DNA of 64,000 nt from the NCBI GenBank assembly GCA_025141835.1, contig CP081102.1, forward strand, positions 2,046,001-2,110,000. The letters are read 5' to 3'. Of this stretch, positions 1-7,945 are shown one piece after another. Below the pieces are notes generated by a model. That model was given only the letters and a program-made list of their open reading frames with translations. It did no database searches and was not told where the DNA came from. Every line of letters starts with the position of its first letter. The stretch's first letter is position 1. Position numbers and translations under genes: made by a program. Origin of the DNA: Rhodobacteraceae bacterium M385. GTDB lineage: Bacteria > Pseudomonadota > Alphaproteobacteria > Rhodobacterales > Rhodobacteraceae.

Positions 1-405
1 ATGCCCGCCGATGATCGTATAAACAGAGGTGTTCAGCCCCAATTGCATCAACACCACCAACAGCGAAATCGCGACGATCACTTCGGGCAACACAAGGGGC
101 AGCATGATGAACCCCATGATCCCCGCCTTGAGGGGAAAGTCATGGCGCGTGGCCGCGCGCGCAGCAAATAGCCCAAGGGTCGTCGATAAAATCGCCACCG
201 ACACCGCAATGATGAGTGAGTTCACCGTGGCCTCGTGCAGCGCCGGGATGGTGCGTAGCTCGGCAAACCATCCCCAGGTAAAGCCTTGTAATGGAAAGGC
301 AATGATCGTGCCGTCGTTGAAGGCAAACACCGGTAGCAAAATGATCGGCGCATAAAGGAAGATCAGATAAAGGACGGCGAAGATGCCAAGGGCAGAAACT
401 CTCAT
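1..405 (-). CDS. potC: Polyamine-type ABC transporter permease, PotC-like (3' end beyond the left edge)
   Basis: The first 135 codons of an inner-membrane permease are present; the rest lies outside the window. The protein opens with a hydrophobic segment (about residues 5-27), a periplasmic stretch containing GFTWGWFAEL, then two further membrane segments. This is the usual start of PotC-type subunits of spermidine/putrescine or related (iron, thiosulfate) importers. Its ATG (405-403) overlaps the potB stop as ATGA, so the two permeases are translationally coupled. The cytoplasmic EAA loop that contacts the ATPase would lie off the edge. Substrate is inferred from the family only; no binding protein or ATPase gene is in view. 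Confidence 0.8.
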   Translation of the reverse strand, partial: MRVSALGIFAVLYLIFLYAPIILLPVFAFNDGTIIAFPLQGFTWGWFAELRTIPALHEATVNSLIIAVSVAILSTTLGLFAARAATRHDFPLKAGIMGFIMLPLVLPEVIVAISLLVVLMQLGLNTSVYTIIGGH

Positions 406-1466
406 ATCCCCCACCTCCCCTTGGGCAAGAGAACGGCAATGGCAACCGCGCCGCCTGCCATGATTGCGGCCATCAGCCCCAAGGTTCCCGCCGGCCCCAA
501 GAAGGCGTCGCCATTTAGTAAGATCCACCAAAGGGCCGCGATTTCAGCCACGGCGGCAGCCAACGTCAAACAAGTGCCCCGTAGCCCGCCTCCGATGCTG
601 TCCGAGAGGTGGACCCAAAACCGGACATGCAAAATCCCCCAAGCCAGCGTGATCGTCACGCAAGCCATCGCAAAGACCGCTAAAGTGGCCCCCATGGGGC
701 GGTTCGATAGGTCGAAGATCTGCACATAGATCATATTGGCAATCATCGTGCCCCCCGACCCGCCCACAAGGCGTGGTGTCACGTAGTCACCAACCGTTGG
801 GATGAACACGATCAGCACAGCCGCCAGAACGCCGGGCATCGCAAGGGGCAAGGTCACGCGCAGGAAGGTCATCACCGTGGCCTCTCCCAGATCACGGGCC
901 GCTTCCAGCAGGTTGCGGTCTATCTTCTCCAGGCTCACGAAAATCGGCAGGATCGCAAAGGGCGCAAAAGCATGGGCCAGCGTAATGACGACCGCATTGG
1001 CGTTGTAGAGGATGAAAGACAGCGGCTCCTCGATCAGCCCAAGACCCATCAACGTGCCATTCACCGGCCCGTCATAGGCGAGGATCACCCGCCACAGAAA
1101 GATGCGGATCAGGTAGCTGGTCCAAAACGGGATGGTAATCAGAAACAGCCAAAGCGCCTTCTTCTGCGGCCGAACTTTGAAGCTGATAAAATAGGCAATC
1201 GGGAAGGCTAGGACCACTGTCACCGCCGTGACCGAGGCCGATATCCGCAAACTGCGCAGCATCAACGCCCGGTATAGCGGATCGGTTAACGCCTCGGCGT
1301 AGTTCTCGAGCGTCAGTGTGCGGTCGATTGTCAGAAAATTCTGCGTCCAGAAGCTGAACAAAATGATCGTCAGCAGCGGCACCGCCAGCAAAAGTACCGC
1401 GTAGATCAAGGCCGGGCTGACAATAATCAACCCCTGCTTTGCGTCTTTCGACAAGCCTAACCCCAT
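402..1466 (-). CDS. potB: Polyamine-type ABC transporter permease, PotB-like, with C-terminal extension
   Basis: This 354-residue inner-membrane permease has the binding-protein-dependent transport fold with about six core membrane segments. An EAA loop is visible (EAARDLGEATVMTFLRVTLP, about residues 187-206), which docks on the ATPase. PotB subunits are normally about 280-310 residues. Here the last 60 residues add two more hydrophobic segments after the usual end (ILHVRFWVHL), finishing in LLPKGRWGI. It sits directly upstream of potC with a 4-base overlap. No potA or potD lies upstream; they may follow potC to the left. Polyamine specificity is a family-level inference. Confidence 0.82.
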   Translation of the reverse strand: MGLGLSKDAKQGLIIVSPALIYAVLLLAVPLLTIILFSFWTQNFLTIDRTLTLENYAEALTDPLYRALMLRSLRISASVTAVTVVLAFPIAYFISFKVRPQKKALWLFLITIPFWTSYLIRIFLWRVILAYDGPVNGTLMGLGLIEEPLSFILYNANAVVITLAHAFAPFAILPIFVSLEKIDRNLLEAARDLGEATVMTFLRVTLPLAMPGVLAAVLIVFIPTVGDYVTPRLVGGSGGTMIANMIYVQIFDLSNRPMGATLAVFAMACVTITLAWGILHVRFWVHLSDSIGGGLRGTCLTLAAAVAEIAALWWILLNGDAFLGPAGTLGLMAAIMAGGAVAIAVLLPKGRWGI

Positions 1467-1607
1467 GTAGCGCCGCGTCCCCTATCCAGCAATCAAACCA
1501 CGATTGCCGTTTCCCACGTTAACCACAAGTGGAAGCGTTCAGGCAGCAGAAATTTACTCCGGCGCGTCTGAGGTTAAGGCAATTTGCCCCTTGTCTGTGC
1601 AATCGGG

Positions 1608-1808
1608 TCAAAAGATCAGAAAAGTCGCGACGATAAGGGTAAGGACCGCCAAAAGCACAAGCAGCACAAGTAGTGGTTTTCGGTTATAGGCTGGGGTCGG
1701 CTCCCAACAGGCGCCGCAATGGGAAGCCCCATACCGCAACATGTGGTCACATCTCTTACAGTTGAAAAAGCGCAACTTACCCCGCGCCCGGCGAACACTT
1801 CTGTCCAT
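1608..1808 (-). CDS. Small membrane protein with N-terminal zinc-ribbon-like CxxC pairs
   Basis: This is a 66-residue protein. Residues 17-35 hold two cysteine pairs (CKRC and CGAC, 13 residues between the pairs), which suggests one bound zinc ion. Residues 45-65 form a single strongly hydrophobic C-terminal membrane anchor. The predicted layout is a cytoplasmic or periplasmic zinc knuckle on a tail anchor. A GAGG element lies 10-13 bases before the ATG. No function is known to me. It lies 140 bases upstream of potB on the same strand, but nothing shows that they act together. Confidence 0.5.
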   Translation of the reverse strand: MDRSVRRARGKLRFFNCKRCDHMLRYGASHCGACWEPTPAYNRKPLLVLLVLLAVLTLIVATFLIF

Positions 1809-1973
1809 TCCTAACTACCTCGGCCCGACGGCTCAGCGCTCGCCCAGACACAACAAAACAATACAAATCTACGCGCCAGATGAAAGAAATCGACGCGGGC
1901 AAATAATTCTCGTGACTAGCCGCTTGGTTCGACCATGTCGCAATAAGTAAATATTAGGTTAACAGATCTTAAT

Positions 1974-2010
1974 GGGTCAAGAAAAAGTGGGCCGATCCAT
2001 CGGTTGACCC
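1974..2010. other. Compound inverted repeat downstream of rpsI
   Basis: GGGTCAA (1974-1980) pairs with TTGACCC (2004-2010). Directly inside, CCGAT (1992-1996) pairs with ATCGG (1999-2003). This gives a continuous 12-bp stem with an 11-base bulge on the left side. It follows the rpsI terminator and is not followed by a T-run on either strand, so it is not a standard terminator. Confidence 0.4.
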
Positions 2011-2011
2011 A

Positions 2012-2040
2012 CAAAAAAAGCGCGGCCAAAGCCGCGCTTG
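2012..2040 (-). terminator. Rho-independent terminator of the rplM-rpsI operon
   Basis: Arms AAGCGCGGC (2018-2026) and GCCGCGCTT (2031-2039) form a perfect 9-bp stem with a CAAA loop. Read on the minus strand, the stem runs directly into seven T residues (complement of 2013-2019). It lies 23 bases after the rpsI stop codon. Confidence 0.9.
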
Positions 2041-2062
2041 ATTTGATTTTGAGCAAAAGCGT

Positions 2063-2557
2063 TTAGCGCTTGGAGAACTGGAAGCTCTTACGGGCTTTCG
2101 CCTTACCAAACTTCTTACGCTCAACAACACGGCTGTCGCGGGTCAGGAAGCCTGCCGCTTTCAGCGCGCCCCGCAAAGAGGGCTCGTACAGTTGCAATGC
2201 TTTGGAAACGCCGTGGCGAACCGCGCCGGCCTGACCGGAAAGGCCACCGCCTTTGACCGTCGCCATGACGTCGAATTCACCTTCAACACCGGCAACCGAG
2301 AACGGCTGGCGCAGCATCATCTGCAAAACAGGACGCGCGAAATAGGCGGGCATGTCTTTGCCGTTCACGGTGATTTTGCCGGAACCGGGCTTGATCCAGA
2401 CACGGGCGACCGCGTCCTTCCGCTTGCCGGTGGCGTAAGAGCGGCCAAGCGCGTCGCGCTGGGGCTCACGGGAGATGGTCTCAACAGCAGGAGCTGCTGC
2501 GTCAACGCCCTCGACAGAACCTTTGAGCTCTTCGAGCGATGTCAGGGTCTCAGCCAT
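2063..2557 (-). CDS. rpsI: 30S ribosomal protein S9
   Basis: S9 (uS9) binds 16S rRNA in the head of the small subunit, and its basic tail reaches the P-site tRNA. At 164 residues it carries an acidic N-terminal extension of about 35 residues before the conserved core, which begins near SYATGKRKDAVARVW. This extension is usual in alphaproteobacteria. The C-terminus ends in the family's basic tail (KARKSFQFSKR). The ATG overlaps the rplM stop by one base (TAATG), so translation is coupled to L13. Confidence 0.97.
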   Translation of the reverse strand: MAETLTSLEELKGSVEGVDAAAPAVETISREPQRDALGRSYATGKRKDAVARVWIKPGSGKITVNGKDMPAYFARPVLQMMLRQPFSVAGVEGEFDVMATVKGGGLSGQAGAVRHGVSKALQLYEPSLRGALKAAGFLTRDSRVVERKKFGKAKARKSFQFSKR

Positions 2558-3021
2558 TATTTCGCTCCCCGTGTGTTTTTGGAGTTCATCGACGCAACGT
2601 CGAGAACGATTGGATCTTGGGCTTCATGGGGGTGCTCGGCGCCCGCATAAACGCGCAGGTTGGTCATTTGCTGACGCGACAGCTTGCCGCCGGGCAGCAT
2701 GCGCTTGACGGCCTGCATCAAAACACGCTCAGGGTACTTGCCCTCAAGGATCTGGCCCGTGGTGCGGGATTTGATCCCACCCGGATAGCCGGTGTGCCAG
2801 TAGTTTGGCTTGTCACGCTTGTTGCCTGTTACCTGCACCTTGTCGGCGTTGATAACGATCACGTTGTCACCCATGTCCATGGACGGAGTGAACGTGGCTT
2901 TGTGCTTGCCGCGAAGACGCATGGCGATAACAGACGCGAGACGGCCCAACACGACGCCTTCGGCGTCAATGATGATCCATTTCTTGTCGATATCCGCCGG
3001 CGTGGCAGAGAAGGTTTTCAT
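2557..3021 (-). CDS. rplM: 50S ribosomal protein L13
   Basis: L13 (uL13) is an early-assembly protein of the large subunit. The start chosen is the ATG at 3021, giving 154 residues beginning MKTFSATPADIDKKW, because it is preceded by a good ribosome-binding site (TAAGGAAA). A start nine codons further up would add only an arginine-rich tail and lacks such a site. The core has the family signatures LGRLASVIAMRLRGKHK and YWHTGYPGG. It is the first gene of the two-gene rplM-rpsI operon. The 270 bases upstream are shared with the divergent speD. Confidence 0.97.
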   Translation of the reverse strand: MKTFSATPADIDKKWIIIDAEGVVLGRLASVIAMRLRGKHKATFTPSMDMGDNVIVINADKVQVTGNKRDKPNYWHTGYPGGIKSRTTGQILEGKYPERVLMQAVKRMLPGGKLSRQQMTNLRVYAGAEHPHEAQDPIVLDVASMNSKNTRGAK

Positions 3022-3292
3022 CGGTATTTTCCTTACGGGTCTGCGCATTGATGCGCGGAAGAAAAACGAAAGAGGGCACGCGCCCCCTCAACATGGGTGT
3101 CTTCTAAGCATTGATGCGCCCGCGTCAAGGGCTTCCACTACCGCAAAACCACACAAAAACAGCACCTTACGCATAAGGTATTATTTTACCCCACACTTTT
3201 TCATCGCTTTCCCTGCATTTCCAGCCCAATTCCCTTCGGTGCGCCGCTTTTCCCCCTTGCAGCCACCGCTCCCGCGCGCCCATCTTCGGCCC

Positions 3293-3700
3293 ATGAACGA
3301 CACGCGCAACACCCCCCCTCCTCAGACCGACACCCACCTGACCCATCAGGGTGGCGAAACCTATGCGGGCACGCACCTCATCATCGATCTGCACGAGGCG
3401 ACCAACCTCGATGACCAGGCCCTCATCGAGCAGACCCTGCGCGACGCGACCAAGGCCACGGGCGCTACACTCCTGCACCTGCACTCTCACCGCTTCTCGC
3501 CCCAAGGGGTCACCGCCATGGCGATCCTCGCGGAATCCCATATCTCGTGCCACACTTGGCCCGAGATCGGCTACGCCGCTTTTGATATCTTCATGTGCGG
3601 TGCCACCGATCCCCATGCCGCCATCCCGATCCTGAAGGCCGCCTTCACCCCGGCCCACATGGATGTACGTGAACTCCACCGCGGCGCCCCCCCGCCGTAA
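3293..3700 (+). CDS. speD: S-adenosylmethionine decarboxylase proenzyme (prokaryotic class 1B)
   Basis: This enzyme makes decarboxylated AdoMet, the aminopropyl donor for spermidine. The 135-residue proenzyme is expected to cleave itself between Glu81 and Ser82 in AESHISCHTWPE, turning Ser82 into the pyruvoyl cofactor. His87 and Cys102 keep the +5 and +20 spacing of the catalytic residues in the Thermotoga enzyme. The ATG at 3293 was chosen because an upstream in-frame extension (from 2810) runs antisense into rplM and has no family similarity. No speE is adjacent. An AT-rich stretch with a CCTTA-CGCA-TAAGG inverted repeat (3165-3178) lies upstream and may contain the promoter. Confidence 0.9.
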   Translation: MNDTRNTPPPQTDTHLTHQGGETYAGTHLIIDLHEATNLDDQALIEQTLRDATKATGATLLHLHSHRFSPQGVTAMAILAESHISCHTWPEIGYAAFDIFMCGATDPHAAIPILKAAFTPAHMDVRELHRGAPPP

Positions 3701-3713
3701 CGCGTCCTCCCTC

Positions 3714-3807
3714 CTTCATCTTGGAAAATACACCTCCGGGGTATGCGGCTTTTCTCTTGGAAATGCCGCAAAGGGGCAGCGCCCCTCCAGCGCCCCCCGG
3801 GGGCGCC
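3714..3807. repeat. Dispersed GC-hairpin repeat, copy 1
   Basis: A conserved lead (CTTGGAAAATACACCTCCGGGG) is followed by three hairpins: TGCGGC/GCCGCA (3744-3749 with 3765-3770), GGGGC-AGC-GCCCC (3773-3785), and GCGCCCCC/GGGGGCGC near 3790-3806. It starts 14 bases after the speD stop and ends just before the convergent thioesterase stop, so it may act as a two-way terminator. Related copies are at 7868 and 36906, with a partial copy at 63379. Confidence 0.6.
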
Positions 3808-3815
3808 ACAAAGAC

Positions 3816-4235
3816 TCACTTAGGCGGCATCGAGTAGGTCATCGACGCCCTCGCCACAGGCTCATCGAACCCTTCCGAGAAGATCAAACACTCCCCCACC
3901 GCCAAGACGCGCCCAATCTTCAGCAGCCGACACTCACAGATCAGATCAACCCCCGCGACAGGCTTGCGCATAAAGTCGAACGAGCCCCCCGTGGTCACCG
4001 CCAAAGCCTCCCGCCCCTTCATCGCCAACACCGCAATATAGACGGACACATCCGCCAGCGCGAACATCGCCGGGCCCGACACCGTGCCACCGGGGCGCAA
4101 ATGTCGCTCTGCCACGGGCATCCGTATGCGCACCGCGCGGTCCGCCACTTCCTCGATCACGAAATCCCCTCGGACCTGCGGGAACACCTCGTCCAGATAC
4201 GTCGCAATCTCTTCTGCCTGCATCATCACGGCCAT
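3816..4235 (-). CDS. PaaI-family hotdog thioesterase
   Basis: This is a 139-residue single-hotdog protein that probably hydrolyses acyl-CoA or aryl-CoA thioesters. The family's active-site segment is clear: HLRPGGTVSGPAMFALAD, with Asp62 in the position of the catalytic acid and the GG/SG turn before the central helix. Near the N-terminus, MAV and MMQ offer alternative starts 9 and 12 bases apart; the first was kept. The gene converges with speD and its start faces the crotonase gene at 4310. The substrate cannot be read from the sequence. Confidence 0.82.
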   Translation of the reverse strand: MAVMMQAEEIATYLDEVFPQVRGDFVIEEVADRAVRIRMPVAERHLRPGGTVSGPAMFALADVSVYIAVLAMKGREALAVTTGGSFDFMRKPVAGVDLICECRLLKIGRVLAVGECLIFSEGFDEPVARASMTYSMPPK

Positions 4236-4309
4236 CGCTCTTCCCCCCTCTCGCGTTGAACGCTACCCTTCCCAAAACCATCCACCTGCGCAAGGGACAC
4301 CTGCTCTCC

Positions 4310-5116
4310 ATGTCTGAACCCATGTCTGACCCGCTCGTGATCCGCGAGGATCGCGGTGCAATCACGCACCTGACCCTTAATTCTCCCGGCAATCTCAATG
4401 CTCTATCAGACGAGATGCTCGCATCCCTTCAATCCGCGCTGGACGCCCTCGCCGATAGCGCCTCCCAAAAGGTGATCGTGCTCAAAGGCGCAGGCCGCGT
4501 TTTCTGTGCAGGTCACGACCTTAAACAAATGCAGGCCGCCCGTGATCACGCGGACGAGGGCACCGCCGCGTGGAAAGACCTTTTTGACCGTTGCTCTCGC
4601 CTGATGCAAACGCTGCCCCAAATGCCGCAACCGATCATTGCGCAGGTCCACGGGCTTGCTGCCGCTGCCGGGTGCCAATTGGTTGCATCTTGCGATCTGG
4701 CCGTCGCCACAGAGGATGCCCGTTTCGGCGTGAACGGCGTCAACATCGGCCTCTTTTGCTCCACGCCCATGGTCGCGCTCAGCCGCGTCATGCCCCGCAA
4801 ACAGGTGTTTGAGATGCTCACCACCGGCGAATTCCTCTCCGCCTCCCGTGCCCGCGATCTTGGCCTGATCAACCGCATCGCACCCGCCGACCAGCTCGAT
4901 GCAACCACTGCAGAGCTGGCCGAAACTATCGCCGCCAAACTGTCCTCTGCTGTGAAGGTGGGCAAGCAAGCCTTCTACGACCAAGCAGACCTCCCGCTTG
5001 CGCAGGCCTACGCCCTGACCGGCGAGGTCATGGTCTCCAACATGCAAAACCGGGACACCAATGAAGGCATCACAGCCTTCCTGGAAAAGCGCCCCCCCGA
5101 TTGGCCCAAAGAATAA
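4310..5116 (+). CDS. Crotonase-fold protein, ECHDC3-like (enoyl-CoA hydratase/isomerase family)
   Basis: The 268-residue protein has the crotonase fold: the oxyanion-hole turn CAGHDLKQM near residues 66-74 and the second loop AAAGCQLVASCDLAV near 118-132. Overall it resembles the ECHDC3 branch, including NIGLFCSTPMVALSR. The two glutamates that catalyse hydration in classical crotonase are replaced by Gln123 and Gly143, so true hydratase activity is doubtful. The start at 4310 is uncertain; MSD at 4322 is an alternative, and 18 upstream codons look non-native. It is divergent from the PaaI thioesterase, which also handles CoA thioesters. Confidence 0.82.
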   Translation: MSEPMSDPLVIREDRGAITHLTLNSPGNLNALSDEMLASLQSALDALADSASQKVIVLKGAGRVFCAGHDLKQMQAARDHADEGTAAWKDLFDRCSRLMQTLPQMPQPIIAQVHGLAAAAGCQLVASCDLAVATEDARFGVNGVNIGLFCSTPMVALSRVMPRKQVFEMLTTGEFLSASRARDLGLINRIAPADQLDATTAELAETIAAKLSSAVKVGKQAFYDQADLPLAQAYALTGEVMVSNMQNRDTNEGITAFLEKRPPDWPKE

Positions 5117-5171
5117 CCGCCTACTGTGAGGAGGGCGGGAACCGCCCGAGGAAGGCCCTATCCAGAAGGGA

Positions 5172-6638
5172 TCATACCCCGAATAGCGCGCCGTATTTAT
5201 CGTCCAGATAATCCAACAACGGCGCCTCGGAAATCTCGGCCCCCGTGGCATGGATGATCGTGTCTCTGGGGCTTCGCAACCCGCCATGGCGCTGCAAATT
5301 CTCGCGCAGCCATGCCAATGCAGGCCCCGGATCACCGGCCTCAAGGGCCTCATCCACCCCCGGCACATCGCGTCGCAGCGCTGCATTCAGGCACCCGGCA
5401 TAGACGTTGCCCAATGCGTAGGTCGGGAAATAGCCAAACAGCCCCACCGACCAGTGCACATCCTGCAACACCCCGTTCGACGGCTTGTCCACCACCATCC
5501 CGAAGTCCGCTTTGAACCTTTCGTTCCACGCCTCTTCCAGATCAGCAACTTCCAACGTGCCGCCAAATAGCTGGCGCTCCAGATCAAACCGCAACATGAC
5601 GTGCAGGTTGTAGTGCACCTCATCGGCCTCGGTCCGAATGTAGCCCGTCTTAACGCGGTTAATCACCCGTGCCATCTCTTCCGCCGGGGCCGAAAGCGCC
5701 CCGAAATGCTCCGTCATGCGCCCATGCAAGAACCGACAAAACGGTGCCGAGCGGCCCAACTGGTTCTCATAAATCCGGCTCTGACTTTCATGCACTCCCA
5801 TCGAGACACCCTGCCCCAATGCCGTCAGGCGCAGGTCTTCCGCGATATGCAACTCATAAGTCGCGTGGCCGACTTCGTGGATGGTGGAGTACAAACACCC
5901 CATCGGCTCGCCCTCATCGACACGCGTGGTGATGCGCACATCCGCACCAGAGCCAGAGCTGAACGGATGCACCGCCTGATCCAACCTGCCGTGGTCAAAA
6001 TCATAGCTGAACCGCTCTGCAATCTCTCGGCCCAGTGCCATCTGCGCGGCCTCGGGGAAGGTGCCGCTCAGGGCGTCGGGCATCTCCACGCTTGCCAACC
6101 GGTCGCGCAAACCCACCAAACGTGGCCGCATCCGGTCAAATAACGCGCCAATCTCGGATGCCGTCGCGCCGGGCTCATAATCTTGCAACATCGCGTCATA
6201 AAGATCGCCCCCATCGGCAATCGCCGCCGCTTCTTCGCGCTTCAGTGCCACAACCTTCTTCAAGGTCGGCAGGAACGCCGCCACGTCTTCCGCCGCTCGC
6301 GCTTTGGCCCAGATCCCCTGACTGACCGAAGTCAGCCGCGCCAGTTCCGCCGCCAAATCCGCAGGGACTTTCACCGCCCGGGCATGGCTGCGCGCGATCT
6401 CTCGCACCTGGGCCTTGTCCACATCGGTTTCCGGCTGTGCCTGCGCCAGCCATTCCCCCACCCTTGGGTCCGTGCGCCGGGCATGCAGCACGCTTTCCAA
6501 CGCCGCCATCTCTTCGCTGCGTTGCTCTGCTGCGGCAGGGGGCATCATGGTTTCCTGATCCCATCCCAAACGGCCCATGACCTGCCCCAAGGCCTCAGTT
6601 GTGCGGTTGAACGCCAGTAGGTCTTCCAATGCGGCCAT
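5172..6638 (-). CDS. M32-family zinc carboxypeptidase (carboxypeptidase Taq type)
   Basis: This is a 488-residue cytoplasmic metallocarboxypeptidase that trims C-terminal residues from peptides. The zinc site is intact: HEVGH at residues 254-258, with the third ligand expected in HESQSR around Glu284. The N-terminal helical region and the overall length match the family. The ATG at 6638 overlaps the ctaA stop as TGATG, so the 38 codons further upstream belong to ctaA in another frame. The gene converges with the crotonase gene; between them lies a short GGGCGG/CCGCCC hairpin near 5135-5150. Confidence 0.93.
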   Translation of the reverse strand: MAALEDLLAFNRTTEALGQVMGRLGWDQETMMPPAAAEQRSEEMAALESVLHARRTDPRVGEWLAQAQPETDVDKAQVREIARSHARAVKVPADLAAELARLTSVSQGIWAKARAAEDVAAFLPTLKKVVALKREEAAAIADGGDLYDAMLQDYEPGATASEIGALFDRMRPRLVGLRDRLASVEMPDALSGTFPEAAQMALGREIAERFSYDFDHGRLDQAVHPFSSGSGADVRITTRVDEGEPMGCLYSTIHEVGHATYELHIAEDLRLTALGQGVSMGVHESQSRIYENQLGRSAPFCRFLHGRMTEHFGALSAPAEEMARVINRVKTGYIRTEADEVHYNLHVMLRFDLERQLFGGTLEVADLEEAWNERFKADFGMVVDKPSNGVLQDVHWSVGLFGYFPTYALGNVYAGCLNAALRRDVPGVDEALEAGDPGPALAWLRENLQRHGGLRSPRDTIIHATGAEISEAPLLDYLDDKYGALFGV

Positions 6639-7777
6639 CAGGCGGCTCCTCTCACGGATTGGGGCAGCGGGTAACGCGACAAGAACCGCGCCCGCATGAT
6701 GAGGGTGATCAGCACGACCGCCCCGAATTGATGGACAATCGCCAGATACCACGGCGAAGAATGCATGACCGTCACGATGCCCAGAACGATCTGTCCCAGC
6801 ATCATCACCATGACCCAGTCGAAGGCGCGCTTAGTGGCCACCCGGGCCGAGCGTCTTGCCGCGACCCAAGCGCCAATCCCGAAGGCCAGCAGCGTGTAAC
6901 CCACCATACGGTGGATGAACTGCACCGTTCCGTCATTCTCGAAAAGGTTGCGATACCAAGGCTCAATCGCCCACATGTCCGGCGGCGTGAACGCCCCCGC
7001 CATCAAGGGCCAGTCGATAAAGTTACGCCCCGCATCAATCCCCGCCACCAAGGCGCCGATCAGGATTTGAACCATGCTCAGATGCAATAGCCCCGTCGCC
7101 ATGCCACCCAACTTGCGGTCTCCGTCACGGCGCGCGGTCATTAACTCGGCCTCCGCCCGTGCCAATGTCATGATGTACCACGCCATCAAGGCAAGGATCA
7201 CAAACGCCAGCACTAGATGCACCGCCAACCGGTACGAGGCCACATCAAACATCCCGGGCGCCATCCCCGATGACACCATCCACCAGCCCGCAAATCCCTG
7301 CAAACCGCCCAATGCCCCCAATAGCAGCAACCGGCCCGTCCAGCCTACAGGCACCGATTTGCTCGCCAAAAGCGCCACAAATCCAACGGCCCAAACCACG
7401 CCGATCAACCGCGCCCACTGCCGGTGGCCCCATTCCCACCAATAGATCACCTTGAATTCCTCAAGGCTCATGCCGCGGTTTTGTTCCTGATACTCTGTTG
7501 TGGCGCGGTAGGCTTCCAACTCGGCCTCCCATGCCGCCTCATCCAACGGCGGCACAGCGCCCGAGATCGGCGCCCACTCGGTGATGGATAGCCCCGAGTC
7601 CGTCAGCCGCGTCAGCCCGCCCACAGCGATCTGCACCACGACCATGGCAAACAACACCATGATGAACAAACGCACCCGCCCGCGCCCGCGTCCGCGGTCC
7701 CGGCTCACGCCGCCCGGTGTCGCTGCGGGCTTCTGCGCCCCGTCCACGTCTTCGAAAATACTGCGTTGGCCAGCCAT
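6638..7777 (-). CDS. ctaA: Heme A synthase (COX15/CtaA family)
   Basis: CtaA converts heme O to heme A for the aa3-type cytochrome oxidase, in the inner membrane. The 379-residue protein has about eight membrane segments and the expected heme-associated histidines in WWEWGHRQWARLIG, HLVLAFVIL, FIHRMVGYTL and VHQFGAVVL. This is the long alphaproteobacterial type. The start at 7777 (MAGQRSIFEDV) follows AAGGGG at a proper distance; an upstream ATG nine codons earlier is less likely. It is the first gene of a coupled pair with the M32 peptidase. Confidence 0.93.
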   Translation of the reverse strand: MAGQRSIFEDVDGAQKPAATPGGVSRDRGRGRGRVRLFIMVLFAMVVVQIAVGGLTRLTDSGLSITEWAPISGAVPPLDEAAWEAELEAYRATTEYQEQNRGMSLEEFKVIYWWEWGHRQWARLIGVVWAVGFVALLASKSVPVGWTGRLLLLGALGGLQGFAGWWMVSSGMAPGMFDVASYRLAVHLVLAFVILALMAWYIMTLARAEAELMTARRDGDRKLGGMATGLLHLSMVQILIGALVAGIDAGRNFIDWPLMAGAFTPPDMWAIEPWYRNLFENDGTVQFIHRMVGYTLLAFGIGAWVAARRSARVATKRAFDWVMVMMLGQIVLGIVTVMHSSPWYLAIVHQFGAVVLITLIMRARFLSRYPLPQSVRGAA

Positions 7778-7867
7778 GACGCGCCCCTTATCTCGTCTCA
7801 ACACCTGACCTATCGCGCCCCCGCACGCCCTTCAAGCGCCCGCGACCTTACGCGCGACCCCAACTTC

Positions 7868-7909
7868 CTCGTTCTTCAAATATTCCCGGGGTCTGGGGCA
7901 GCGCCCCAG
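7868..7909. repeat. Dispersed GC-hairpin repeat, copy 2
   Basis: The lead CTCGTTCTTCAAATATTCCC is followed by GGGG and a CTGGGGC-AGC-GCCCCAG hairpin (7893-7899 with 7903-7909). It lies in the 168-base gap between the ctaA start and the trmJ stop, 37 bases after trmJ, and may terminate trmJ transcription. Confidence 0.6.
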
Positions 7910-7945
7910 TCGACATCAGCCACAAATACCGCCCTCAGGTATGGC

